Shown in pieces: positions 37,781 to 48,291 of a stretch of DNA of 64,000 nt. The position numbers were made by a program, and so were the translations under genes. The DNA is from Owenia fusiformis (lineage: Eukaryota; Annelida; Polychaeta; Sabellida; Oweniidae), in contig CAIIXF020000001.1 in the NCBI GenBank assembly GCA_903813345.2, positions 33,624,866 through 33,688,865 on the forward strand, read 5' to 3'. A model generated the notes under the pieces. That model was not told the origin of the DNA and did not search any database. It was given only the letters and a program-made list of their open reading frames with translations. Each line of letters opens with the position of its first letter. Position 1 is the first letter of the stretch.

Positions 37781-38260
37781 CAAAGTGTTGAACCGCCATC
37801 TTGTGACGTCACCCTTCTTCTACCCAGCATTCCCCTTGATCCGCCATCTTGGACTTCCGGGAGATAACTAACTCTGGTCTAATCTCCCCAGGGATTGACA
37901 TTCCTGAGTTTTATATCTCTCCGAGCAGGGATACTCCAAAGTGTTGAACCACCATCTTGTGACGTCATCCTTCTTCTACCCAGCATTCCCCCTGATCCGC
38001 TATCTTGGATTTCTTCCGGGAGATAACTAACTCTGGTCTAATCTCCCCAGGGATTGACATTCCTGAGTTTTATATCTCTCCGAGCAGGGATACTCCAAAG
38101 TGTTGAACCGCCATCTTGTGACGTCATCCTTCTTCTACCCAGCATTCCCCCTGATCCGCCATCTTTGATTACTTCCGGGAGATAACTAACTCTGGTCTTA
38201 TCTCCCCAGGGATTGACATTCCTGAGTTTTATATCTCTCCGAGCGGAGATACTCCAGAAG
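37781..38260 (+). repeat. Tandem array, three units of about 150-160 bp
   Basis: Each unit carries GTGTTGAACCRCCATCTTGT, GACGTCAYCCTTCTTCTACC, CATTCCCCYTGATCCGC, GGGAGATAACTAACTCTGGT and TCCCCAGGGATTGACATTCC. A single inverted relative at 36205-36290 lies in the other arm of the host element. Confidence 0.8.
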
Positions 38261-38439
38261 GTGTGGCTCATATCTGTAGGAGCAAAGATACTCCAGAAGG
38301 CGTGTTTCATATCTGTCCGAGCAAAGATACTCCAGAAGGCGTGGTTTGAGCAGAGATACTCCAGACGGCGTGTTTTTTTGTGACTCCCTGAGCAGTATTA
38401 CTCCAAGAGCTGTGACCCCGTCTAAAAGCAGTAATTATT

Positions 38440-39560
38440 ATCCCATCGAACGAAGTTCGGAGGGATATAGGGAACGCCTCCGTCCGTCCGTCCGTCCGTA
38501 CGTACGTCCGTCCGTACGTACGTCCGTCCGTCTGTCCGTCCGGGCAATAACTCAAATACTGTTGGCCCGATTTTGTTCATATTTTGTACACATATACCCT
38601 ATCGGGGTAGAAGTTCTGCTCGAAAGCCGATTTTCAAAATGGCCGCTCATTTCAAAATGGCGGCCATTTTAGTGCCGATTTTACAGTAATTTAGGTGTAA
38701 TATGTAAAACTGTAATAGCAATATGTTTTAAATGTAAAAAATTATAAAGGACATTAATAATGCTACAAATGTAGATATTAAAGAAGCACATGGCAGCCAT
38801 CTTGAAAAATGGCGGCCTTTACTCGTCACTTTACGATTTTTGCTATAACTCAAAAAATAGTGGAGCGATTTTGTTCATTTTTGGTATGTGAATACTATAA
38901 GCATTGCACACTGTCTAAAGACACTTTTGGTAGAAGGCGGCCATTTTGAAAAATGGCCGCCATTTTAACATATTTTACTATAACTCGAAAAGTAGTGGAG
39001 CGATTTTGTTCATATTTGGTATGTGAATACTACAGTCCACCCGCTATGGCTCAGTGGCAGAGAGAGTCAAGGTTACCAATATTGCTTGGCCCCGGGTTCG
39101 ATTCCCGGTTCAGACAAGTTTGTTTGTGCGTTATGTAATTCTGGGTGTTTGACTGAGTGGTTCACGACTCGTATAAAAGGCTGTGGTGTGTACCTGTATG
39201 TCTGTGTACCTGTGCACATAAAAGAACACAGGGCTCCTCCAAGGAGGGGTTTCTGGCTCTATCTTCGAGTGTAAAATACGTAAAATACTGAATATACCAA
39301 TGAGGTATTGCTCGCCAAATATGGCGGTAACCAAGATATAATAATAATAAGCATGGCACACTGTCTAATAAATTTTTGGGGCGTAGTCGGCCATTTTGAA
39401 AAATGGCCACCATTTTTATGTGTGTTATTTTACAAGTACGTGTGCGATTTTTCAAAAATTTTAGAGGTGGCTACTTAAAAGCATATCATTTCTTCTGATG
39501 ACAACTTGGCTAGTGAGCAACCATTTTGAAAATGGTGGCCTTTCTGGTGTGTTGTTTTAT
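38440..39560 (+). repeat. GTCCGTCC repeat with CGATTTTGTTCATATTTGG units
   Basis: The head GAAGTTCGGAGGGATATAGG is followed by (GTCC/GTAC)n at 38481-38550, then the leader and units seen at 30.9-32.0 kb (GGCAATAACTCAAATACTG, GTAGTGGAGCGATTTTG, GGCCATTTTGAAAAATGGCC). It is interrupted by the SINE at 39033-39350. Confidence 0.75.
39033..39350 (+). mobile_element. tRNA-derived SINE
   Basis: The pol III A box TGGCTCAGTGGCAGAG (39047-39062) and B box GGTTCGATTCC (39095-39105) lie 48 bp apart, with a CCCGGG..CCCGG T-arm-like stem. They are followed by a non-tRNA body containing GTGCACATAAAAGAACAC and GGGGTTTCTGGCTC and an (ATA)n tail at 39338-39350. It interrupts the tandem unit GTGAATACTATAAGCATGG, which gives the empty site. 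The parent tRNA cannot be assigned because the anticodon region is lost. Confidence 0.85.
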
Positions 39561-40453
39561 GATATGTGCTATTCGTTTGTAACAATGCCAGCCATTTCTG
39601 TTCGATGGGATTCGCTACGCTTTGGCATTGCCGTTGTTCTGGTTTGTGAGAGGAAGAGACTCCCGGGGTACTCTACCGGAACAACAACACTCCGAGAGGA
39701 AGTATAGTGGAAACTACTTGGAGGGGCCCTTTACCAGAAGTAATTCCAACAGCTAGACAAGCTCCAGAGCTGAGCAGATCCCCCTACAGAGACGAGACAA
39801 CTCTTGAATATAGACATAGTATCACATGGACATTGTGTCATTTATTGTACACACTTATGTTGAAATAGAGTATAAAAATCCCGTATAACATTGTTTTGTA
39901 TATGTAAAAGCCATCTTCTTAGCTTCAGTGTTAGCCGAAGCACCAAATTAGCTAGGGCGCCCGTGAATAATATCTCCGCATCCCCTCAATCGCAACCAGG
40001 TCTTCTCCGAGGGAGCATACGGGTCCTCGGCGGTGATCTGGCGCGCGACAATATTCACAAATTTAGCTTGAAAAGTAGCTTAGTTTGGACCTAAAAATGT
40101 CTAGAAAATTATTTTTGTGCCAGGCAAATGTCAAAAATTTGCCAAATCAGCAATTAGGAAGTTTCTCAAATTTTCTTAAAATTAAGATTAAAAAAAAATT
40201 AAAAAAATTAAGATTAGATTTTTTCGAAGATGCTTCACATATTATCAATTTACATTGTTCAAAAAATATTCACTGATTTTGAGAAAAAAAGCAGTCAAAA
40301 AATGCTAAGAATATGAAATATCTAAATACTTCAAATTTTCAACGTTCAGTATTTCAAATTTAGGTCAAATTTTGAAATTTTTCAAGGTCAAATTTCAACT
40401 TCCTTCAAATTGAACAAATATTTCTTTATACATCCTCTACAAGTTGCCTATAC

Positions 40454-40955
40454 CAGGCCTGTCAACTTGGGAACACCTAACATGAGTGACTTGGAAATGT
40501 TGAACACCTCCCCTCAAAATGAGGATACCTTGGTCCAAATGTGAACACCTTGGTCCAAATTTTGAACACTTTGGTTTAAATTTTATTACATCTTGCAAAA
40601 TATTAAACACCTCAAATTTTTCGCGCTCGCTACGCTCGCATTTAAAACATCCATCAACGGGGGGGGGGGGGGGGGGGGCGAGGTACGAAAAATTTCAAAC
40701 GGAATGCGTGACATATACGTAATTCGCGTGAAAAGTCCGAACGAAATGCGTACGTTTTTTTCCCGCCTTCGTATTTTTGCTGTGTAGACGATCTTTTTTA
40801 GAAATTTTTCTACAGAAATATTTTTGCTTGACAATTACCAGGTAAAATGCGTATTTGCGTGACATTTTCTGTCACGCAAAAATAACTGGCGTGACTTCAA
40901 ATTCTTCAGCAAATGCGTGACAAATACGCAAATTGCGGGACAGTTGACAGGCCTG
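40454..40955 (+). mobile_element. 6-bp-TSD TIR element, copy 2 (502 bp)
   Basis: CAGGCCTGTCAACT TIRs are perfect at both ends. TSD CTATAC is at 40448-40453 and 40956-40961. It carries a longer poly-G run (40660-40678) and an extra CGCTCGCTACGCTCGC block compared with copy 1. Confidence 0.95.
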
Positions 40956-40961
40956 CTATAC

Positions 40962-41255
40962 TGCCCTGTCAACCCTCACGCATTAGGCGTGATTGTCACG
41001 CATCTGCTGGAAATCACGCATCAATTTAGCATGTATGATCAAATATCACGCAAATCACGCATTTTGTTGATATTTTTAAAAATTGTTTTTTGTGAAATGC
41101 CGATACGGTAAAATACCGAACGGCGAAAAAAAGCGAACGCATTCAGTTCCGTCTTTGCACGCGATTGCCGTATATACCTGTATGTCACGTATTTAGTACA
41201 AAATATGTGTATATATCATGCATTTGTTTCGAAAATATTTACACCTACCCCCCCC
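40962..41255 (+). repeat. TGCCCTGTCAACCCTCACGC repeat, directly abutting copy 2
   Basis: It begins immediately after the right TSD of copy 2. Content is as at 32758-33066, with CACGCATCTGCTGG, CACGCAAATCACGCATTTTG and CGAACGGCGAAAAAAAGCGA. Confidence 0.6.
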
Positions 41256-41479
41256 CCCAAATTGACACATTCTCTCCTCTAAAGTGTAATTGTAAAAGAT
41301 GTATTACATGTAAAAAGAAAACAATAAATGTAAAGTTAATTAGCAATGGCTGTATAATATCCAAATTATTGGTATGCCACAGTTATATGATCAATTCAGC
41401 TATAACTATATATGGGAATGTGTTCATATTTCTTCCAATTCCTGAATCCTCGAAATGCAAAAATCTTGAAATATGAACA

Positions 41480-41540
41480 CTTCTTTATCTAAACGCTTCA
41501 ATTAGGTCCATGTTGTGTTCAGATTAGATAGGTTTTATAC
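41480..41540 (+). mobile_element. Decayed pogo-like right end beside the PDE4 exon
   Basis: GAACACTTCTTTATCTAAACGCTTC, then a GGTCC..TTCAGATTAGATAGG stretch and GGTTTTATACTG, resembles the right end of 42844-43310, with substitutions. It ends about 60 bp upstream of the splice acceptor at 41602-41603. Confidence 0.45.
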
Positions 41541-41603
41541 TGTTTATGTTATGATAGTGAATATTTTCTTTATTTTAACTTCTTCTTTTTGGTGTGGTTT
41601 CAG

Positions 41604-41705
41604 GCATGCTGATGATTTGATTGTGACACCGTTTGCTCAGATCTTGGCCAGTCTTCGTAGTGTAAGGAACAACTATATAACCCTGACACAGGTCTCAACA
41701 AACAA
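41604..41705 (+). CDS. PDE4: PDE4 UCR1 exon (cAMP-specific phosphodiesterase 4)
   Basis: The 102-nt exon lies between a strong acceptor (polypyrimidine TTCTTCTTTTTGGTGTGGTTTCAG, cut here only for reading as ..GGTTTCAG at 41603) and donor GTAAGT at 41706. It encodes [20 protein letters not shown] then [32 protein letters not shown] is the signature of upstream conserved region 1 (UCR1) of PDE4, which precedes UCR2 and the catalytic domain and mediates autoinhibition, dimerisation and PKA control of this cAMP hydrolase. The exon is symmetric (enters with one completing nucleotide, leaves with two: phase 2 on both sides). I could not find the neighbouring UCR1 exon, UCR2 or catalytic exons in this window, so flanking introns appear very long. 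The divergent TQVSTN end suits the known variable UCR1-UCR2 linker. No damage is visible, so I read it as a functional exon. Confidence 0.93.
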
Positions 41706-42551
41706 GTAAGTACCAAAGGTTTGCCCATTCATTCATCTGCTCATGTGCAGTAAAACGGAACCAAAAAACAGAACTTTGCACAGATTGCCCCCTCCCCCAT
41801 TGCCCTTGTGCATTTTTGTACACTTCAATGGAGGAGGTGAGAATCGATCGATAGACATGCTTGAATTTGCATTCACTACATACATCACTCTGCACATAAA
41901 ACTTATGAATCTCAACTTAGAAATTTCTCAATTTCTGTCTGTCTGTGTGCATTTGCTTTGAATTTTCATTTGTCTTCCCCCTTCTCTCTGTCTGTTTGGA
42001 CATCTCCTAGACCATTTGACCTTGGGTCCTCATACTTGATCAACATTCTAAGTGGGTTGGTGGGCATTCTACGAAGGTCAGAGGTCAAGGTCATTAAGGT
42101 ATAAGTTCATTATCTAGGTATTTGGACCAATGATTAGGTGACCCGAGGTCAAGGTCAGTGTTTATGGGTCAAGGTCATCTCAAGGTCAAAGGTCATTATC
42201 TAAGTATTTGGTATTTTAAAGACCTTGGAGGTTGCTGTGACTCTTGGCATCCCATGACTGGGGGTTATATATATTTTACAAGCGGATCCAAGAGACCTAG
42301 TGGGCAAGTCCATTATTTTGCAGGGGTGACATACACATATCAATTTCCAAATACTCATATTGCCTTATTAAAGAAAACCTTCTAAAAGTTAAGTAGTCAA
42401 TAAATATCAGATCTGTAAATTCCGAAATCCGAAGTGAATTCAATAAAAACCAGATTAGAATGCACAAATACTGGATCATAGATTTTTTCAATGAGGGACC
42501 TGTTAAATGTTTCACCAATAGTCCATTTTCTCCACTTAGTCACTCTTAGAT

Positions 42552-43165
42552 TGAGCCAAGTATCGGATGATTGGAGGCAGTTTTGTTCAATTTTGCAAAG
42601 GGTTAATTTTATTCTCATCTGTCTCAACAAAACAGGAATATCCCAGAATTCATAGTCATACTTCTCTTATATAAACTATATCATTGATTGGCCAAGGATT
42701 CATCTATAACCCTGGGAAATGACCTCTTCTGAACGTAAAGCGTGGGAACATCTGATATGACCAATTCCCATGGCAGTGTGTCACCTGTCATTTCTCTGAA
42801 ATGATGTACACTTTCCTCCAAAAGATTGGAAACAATTGTAGTACAGTAAAACCTGTATATCTGAACACTTGGCTAATCCTAACACCTCCCAATTTGAACA
42901 TTTTTGGTCCTGTTTTCCTCCCATTGACTAAAATGTTAAAAAACCTTGAAATGTGAACACTTCCCAATTTGAATAGTGAACAGTCATGTTTGAAAAATTA
43001 ACATATCTAATATGAACACTTTTCATAAAATATCACATTTTCCATACAAAATTGCTCAAAAATTTGAAAAAAACTTGAATGATCTGACTCTTGGTTTGGG
43101 CTTTTTAGGATGGCTAAATTCATTTCAATCGGATTTTCATGTCACTTTAATGCCATAAAGCTATG
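42552..43165 (+). repeat. Direct repeat, copy 1 (about 614 bp)
   Basis: GAGCCAAGTATCGGATGATTGG through AATGCCATAAAGCTA is repeated at 44328-44945 in the same orientation, 1,776 bp downstream, at roughly 90 percent identity by eye. It includes the left half of the pogo-like element, so that insertion predates the duplication. Confidence 0.85.
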
Positions 43166-43310
43166 TAGTTAAAAGAACTATAAATATTTATTGAGAATTT
43201 GTACCTATTTCTTCAAAATCCAAAATCTTTCAAATGCAAAACCTCAAAATGTGAACACCTCCTAATCCGAATGCTTTAAGCTGGTCCCTTGGATAAGACA
43301 GGTTTTACTG
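42844..43310 (+). mobile_element. Pogo/Tigger-like MITE (467 bp)
   Basis: The ends CAGTAAAACCTGT and ACAGGTTTTACTG are inverted. TA dinucleotides flank it at 42842-42843 and 43311-43312. The interior repeats CACTTCCCAATTTGAA and AATATGAACAC words. The termini match the Tc1/mariner pogo group. No transposase ORF. Confidence 0.85.
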
Positions 43311-43329
43311 TAGGTACAATCCCCTCTAA

Positions 43330-43720
43330 AAGTTACTGAAATCACTGGCTGGGAATTGGTGTTGGCTTACACACAGGTGTTCAATAGAGTAGACTCATAT
43401 GTTCGCTGGGCACAGATCTTCACTAAAAAGATGTTCATTATGACAGTTTTACTGTACTGAAATCACTGGCTGGGAATTGGTGTTCACTATACACAGGTGT
43501 TCAATAGAGTAGACGCATGTCTTCACTAGGCACAGATCTTCACAAAAGAGGTATTCATTATGATATTTTGACTGTACGGAAATCACTGGCTGGGAATCAG
43601 TGTTCACTTTACACAGGTGTTCAATAGAGTAGTCATGTGTTCACTGGGCACATATCTTCACTAAAGAGGTGTTCATTATGACAGTTTTACTGTACTAAAA
43701 TCAATAGCTGGGAATTCACT
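43330..43720 (+). repeat. Tandem array, three units of about 118 bp
   Basis: Each unit reads GAAATCACTGGCTGGGAAT, ACACAGGTGTTCAATAGAGT, GGGCACAGATCTTCAC and GTATTCATTATGA, ending near the TTTTACTGTA that resembles the pogo terminus. Confidence 0.8.
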
Positions 43721-44327
43721 ATATACAAAATTGAAATGTGTGTATCATGCCACCTGTGCAAAATAATTGACTCGCCCACTTGGTCTCTTGGATCCACTTG
43801 CAAAATATATATAACCACGACTGGTTGACCTGAGGCTAGGGTCATTCCAAGGTCAAAGGTCAATATCTAGGTATTTGGTATTTGCTGTGACCCTTGGGGA
43901 CCTATGATTAGGTGACTTAGGGTCAAGGTCAATGTACAGGGTGTTTCATAATGACCATCCCCCTATCAACCCCCCCTATAACGGTCAAAGATCGGTATCT
44001 ATGTATTTGGCGTTTTAAGGACCTTGAAGGATACTATTACACTTGGCAAGCCAAGGTCATCTCAAGGTCAAAAGTGAATATCTAGGTTTTTGGGTAGTTT
44101 AGAAAATACATCACAAAGAAAATGCATTTTCTAAGATTTTGGGGCTCCCAGAGGGTAAATTTAAATTATGAATTTCACTTTTAGATTTTTATGAAACAAA
44201 TTACCTACATCATTATGTATGTTGTAATATTATACATTAATCAATAAGAGGTACTAAAGTATTACTACTACACATTTAATTTTTAAATGTTATTATCGAA
44301 TTCAAATATAAATCAACTATTTTAACT

Positions 44328-44945
44328 GAGCCAAGTATTGGATGCTTGGAGGCAGTTTTGATCAAATTTGCAAAGGGTTAATTTTATTCTCACCTGTCTC
44401 AACAAAACAGGAATATCCCAGAATTCATACAGTCATACTTCTCTTATGTAAGCTATGTCATTCATTGGCCAAGGGTTCATCTATAATCCTGGTAAATGAC
44501 CTCTTCTGGACGAAAAGCGTGGGAACATCTGATATGACCAGTTCCCATGACAGTGTGTCACCCGTTATTTCTCTGTAATGATGTACACTTTCCTCCAAAA
44601 GATTGAAAACAATTGTAGTACAGTAAAACCTGTATATCTGAACACTTGGCTAATCCAAACACCTCCCAATTTGAACATTTTTTGGTCCCGTTTTTTCCTC
44701 CCATTGACTCAAATGTTAAAAAAACTTGAAATATGAACACCTCCCAATTTGGACAGTGGACAGTCCTGTTTGAAAAATTAACCTAATCTAATCTGAACAC
44801 ATAAAATATCACATGTTCCATACAAAATTGATCAAATATTTGAAAAAACTTGAACGATCTCACTCATGGTGGGGCTCTCTAGGATGACTAAATTCATTTG
44901 AATCAGATTTTCATGTCACTGTAATGCCATAAAGCTAAGTAGTCA
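44328..44945 (+). repeat. Direct repeat, copy 2
   Basis: Second copy of 42552-43165. Its pogo left end (TA at 44619-44620, CAGTAAAACCTG from 44621) is intact, but the right end is lost at the junction with the next repeat at about 44946. Confidence 0.85.
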
Positions 44946-45400
44946 CATATCAAATATGAACAAAATTGCTCCACTACTTTTCAAGTACAGCAAAAATTGT
45001 AAAATAGCGTGTAATTAATGGTGGCCATTTTCAAAATGGCCGCCTTCTTGCCAAAATATCATAAAACAGTGTGCCATGCTAATAAGTAGTCACATATTAA
45101 ATATGAACAAAATCGCTCCACTACTTTTCAAGTTATAGCAAAAATTGAAAATTCGTGTGTAAAAGCCGCCATTTTTCAAGATGACTGCCATGTGTTTCTT
45201 AAATATCTACATGTCTAGCTTAATTAATGTGCTATATAACTTTTTTACTTTTAAAACTCATTGCTATTACAGTTTTATATACTGTACCTAAATGACTGTA
45301 AAATCGTCACTAAAATGGCCGCCATTTTGACACAAGTGGCCATTTTGAAAATCGGCTATCGAGCAGAACTTCTACTCCCATAGGGTATATGTGTCTGCAT
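44946..45400 (-). repeat. Inverted copy of the CGATTTTGTTCATATTTGG tandem family
   Basis: Two units with CACATATCAAATATGAACAA and CTCCACTACTTTTCAAGT, a GGCCATTTTCAAAATGGCC palindrome, and the leader GAGCAGAACTTCTACTCCCATA read inverted relative to 30.9-31.1 and 38.6-38.8 kb. Confidence 0.75.
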
Positions 45401-45844
45401 GCATAAACTACGAAAAAAGCACTTGGTGAAAAATGTGTATACCTTCTGGGAGCCCCAGCATGCATTTTCTTGGTGTTCTATTTTCTGAACTACCATATCC
45501 AGACTATCAATGCTCATCAGAGACCTTCTCTGAAAACTCCCTGTAGTGACACCCAATAACAACGTACCAACAACTTTACATAGCTAGTATTAATAGACGT
45601 TCAATTGAAAGGATAAACGTACGAACCAATGTACGAATTTAACAACGTACAAAATGTCGAACGAAGGAAGAATGTACATACTGTATGTATAAAGTACCGA
45701 CATAGGCTACGGACGAAAGGAATAACTAAGAGGTATATTAAGGTACTGATGTAGTAACATCAAAACGACCGGTACATACGAACAAACATGCTGAACAAAC
45801 ATGTTTCCAGTGACTAAACAACTTTCTATCTAATTCTTGTTCGT

Positions 45845-46310
45845 TGGAATGCTGTTCGGTATAATGCGCGTCGGTACAATGCGCGTCGGTATAATGGGTT
45901 TCGGTACAATGCCCGTCGGTAAAGTGTGCGTCGGTATAATGGGTTTCGGTAATGCGCGAACCCCCAATTTAAGTAGCTGAGTAAGTAACTGGGTAAAAAG
46001 CTGAGTAGGTAGCTGAGTAAGTACCTTTTTAAGCTGAGTCATCCAGAACTAGATAGATCAGTAAAGAGCTGAGTAAGTAACTGAGTAATAAGCTGAGTAA
46101 GTACCTTAGTAGTAGTTGAGTAAGTAGCTGAGTAAGTAACTGAGTAAAAAGCTGAGTAGGTACAGTGGTGATTATTCCTGAAGTCAAATCAGCACGGTCC
46201 GAGAAGCGCGCGATCGGCAAACCGATAGGCCGCCGATGGGCATTCTGATCGGTATTCCGATGGGTATGCCGATGGGCGATGGGTCTACCGATCGGCACAC
46301 CTATGGACAT
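45845..46310. repeat. Three adjoining minisatellites
   Basis: In order: TCGGTATAATGCGCG (45850-45955), GAGTAAGTAGCTGAGTAA (45970-46170) and CCGATGGGYATGCCGATC (46190-46310). The last two motifs are again neighbours at 58510-58790, so they may travel together. Confidence 0.75.
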
Positions 46311-46669
46311 GCCTATTGCTCACTGGTCAATGTAATATACACAGATCAATAATTACAAGCTAAATTAATTGTTTTGCATAATGCGTTCTTTGTCTTATCT
46401 TTATACTAGGTCTTATATAATTTTATGCTTAAATCATCAGAGACATCAACCAGTTTTAAATGTCTCTGTTTAAACCTACATGTTGTAAAGTTTACAACAT
46501 CAATGGAACAGTCACATGTACTTTGTTAAATTCAGAAACTTTTACAGCGGGCGCGTAAGCTTATTGTCGGATTTTAAAATTGTTATTGTTTATTGGATTT
46601 TTATCTAGATTCTTCTTCTATTTTTACTGCACCCTAAGGTGCTATATTGTAATCAGTTTGCCGGGTGGG

Positions 46670-46714
46670 CGGGCGGGCGGGCGTCCCAAATAATCTTGTC
46701 TACAGGTTTCCAGC
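46670..46714 (+). repeat. Left stub of the 49.9-kb tandem array
   Basis: GTCTACAGGTTTCCAGCCAAACTG is the unit start of the array at 49921-50710, separated from it by the insertion of copy B. Confidence 0.75.
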
Positions 46715-47187
46715 CAAACTGTTGGTTATAATGAAAACATGCGCTAACGCGCTAGCGCACTAACGCGCTGTTCAGAATGATCGTTCCCACAGGCCCGAGA
46801 ACATGTATAAAATCACGCAAGTGAAGAGATAAGGTGGCGTATCAGAAGACAGAAGTTATTAAGAAGCCCAATGTTTGATTGTTAACTGTGCAAAGATTAT
46901 CACTTGTCAGTGTGTTTTATCTGATTTTAAAGGAAGATAGAATAGAAAGTACCAACTTACAAGATGAATGGTCGCAGATATTCGAATATGCTCACTATTT
47001 CATTGCATTATTTAGGATCATCGGCGAGAAAAATCCCGTTTCGAAATTTGGGCCAGGGGCCTGACTGAAATAACTTGACTAATGACTTAATATAATGTAT
47101 ATTTGTCGCATATTACCTCTTAATTTTTCAAGTCCTTAATGTTTTAGATATCTTTACTCTTTGTATTTGAAGTTATAGTCTCACATG

Positions 47188-47569
47188 CAGGCCTGTCAAC
47201 TGTCCCGCAATTTGCGTATTTGTCACGCATTTGCTGAAGAATTTGAAGTCACGCCAGTTATTTTTGCGTGACAGAAAATGTCACGCAAATACGCATTTTA
47301 CCTGGTAATTGTCAAGCAAAAATATTTCTGTAGAAAAATTTCTAAAAAAGATCGTCTACACAGCAAAAATACGGACGCCGAAAAAAAACGTACGCATTTC
47401 GTTCGGACTTTTCACGCGAATTATGTATATGTCACGCATTCCGTTCGAAATTATTCGTACCTACTTGGATCAAGGTGTTCACATTTGGACCAAGGTGTCC
47501 ACATTTTGAGGGGAGGTGTTCAACATTTCCAAGTCACTCATGTTAGGTGTTCCCAAGTTGACAGGCCTG
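47188..47569 (-). mobile_element. 6-bp-TSD TIR element, copy 3 (382 bp)
   Basis: Perfect CAGGCCTGTCAACT TIRs; TSD CACATG at 47182-47187 and 47570-47575. It is the shortest complete copy, lacking the poly-G run and part of the GAACACC minisatellite. It sits inside copy B of the MULE-like element. Confidence 0.95.
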
Positions 47570-48291
47570 CACATGTCTTACCAAACAGTGGGATAATTCA
47601 GGCATCGCATTCCATTTTCGTGCCTGGTTACACTCTTTCGCTTTTTGAGGGGGGGGGTGTATAGGGTTATCATAAAAGAGGAGGGTGACAATTTATTGTA
47701 TATGCATAAGAGGGGGCAACATTTATCGTATATGGTATCGTATAAGTTAAATAAATATGTGTTTAAAAGAATTAAAGCCTATTGTGAAATTTAAAGTACA
47801 GTTTGAATGAATGCAGCAGATCCAGCTTACTCCCATAAATGTGGGGTTAATTTTTCTCTGAATCACCTCCACAATTACTGGGGTTGAACATAAGCTGGGT
47901 AAGTGGTTATTTAGATAAAATTCAGCTCTGTGTCAACTACTGTACTTAGACAACGTTTTTTTTTTAACTCCTCAGATTTCAATACACAAGTAGTTGTGGG
48001 GGTGATTTGAAAAATCAGTCCCACATTTATGGGGGTAATCCAGGTCTCTATATGCCATATGCCAGGCCCGTAGCCATAATTTCCCAAGGGGGGGGCACTT
48101 TTTCAAAAATTCCAGAGTCACTTATTTTGAAAGAATTTTGACCGGGAACCCTCCGAACCCCCCTGGCTACGGGCCTGTACAGCCTATTTGCCGTATGATT
48201 ATACATTTGGTACTACGTGGATTCTTGCATTATGTTATTTCCTTCTGAATATTATCCAAACTTTTTGTAAAATATGGTAGTATACACAGGC

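Larger units (their letters stand above)
35193..40050. mobile_element. 4.86-kb composite TIR element with TGTCGCGCGCCAGA ends
   Basis: The ends are inverted repeats of roughly 150-200 bp starting TGTCGCGCGCCAGA and sharing GAGAAG, GGGCGCC and a TGGTGCTTCGGCT block. The flanks are ATAT on both sides (35189-35192 and 40051-40054). The paralogous sequence at 34197-34290 reads straight through (ACTTTGATATTCACAAATGT) and confirms the borders and a 4-bp duplication. The two halves also share inverted GGAATGTCAATC..GAGATTAGACC blocks. Nested inside are a minisatellite, a foldback, a tandem array, a GTCCGTCC repeat and a SINE. No transposase is visible, so the superfamily is open (4-bp-TSD groups such as Chapaev or Academ are candidates). 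Confidence 0.82.
42000..44120 (+). repeat. AGGTCA-rich repeats with inverted flanks
   Basis: Blocks at 42060-42260 and 43830-44090 carry CAAGGTCAAAGGTCA-type words and the phrase ATCTAGGTATTTGG. Segments 42245-42320 and 43740-43830 are inverted relatives (AAGCGGATCCAAGAGACC and GGTCTCTTGGATCCACTT). Confidence 0.6.

Noticed and set aside
11293-38672. Ser/Val/Arg/Pro-rich frames such as SVCLSVCLSV and RPSVRPSV
   Set aside because: Direct translations of (GTCT)n and (GTCC)n microsatellites.
35193-40050. LTR retrotransposon suggested by TGTC..GACA ends and a 4-bp duplication
   Set aside because: The terminal sequences are inverted and not direct, and no gag-pol reading frame is present.
41165-41476. 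103-residue frame with KCNCKRCITCKKK cysteine cluster
   Set aside because: It spans a TGCCCTGTCAACCC repeat, a poly-C run and a decayed pogo end. The cysteines do not fit a known motif.
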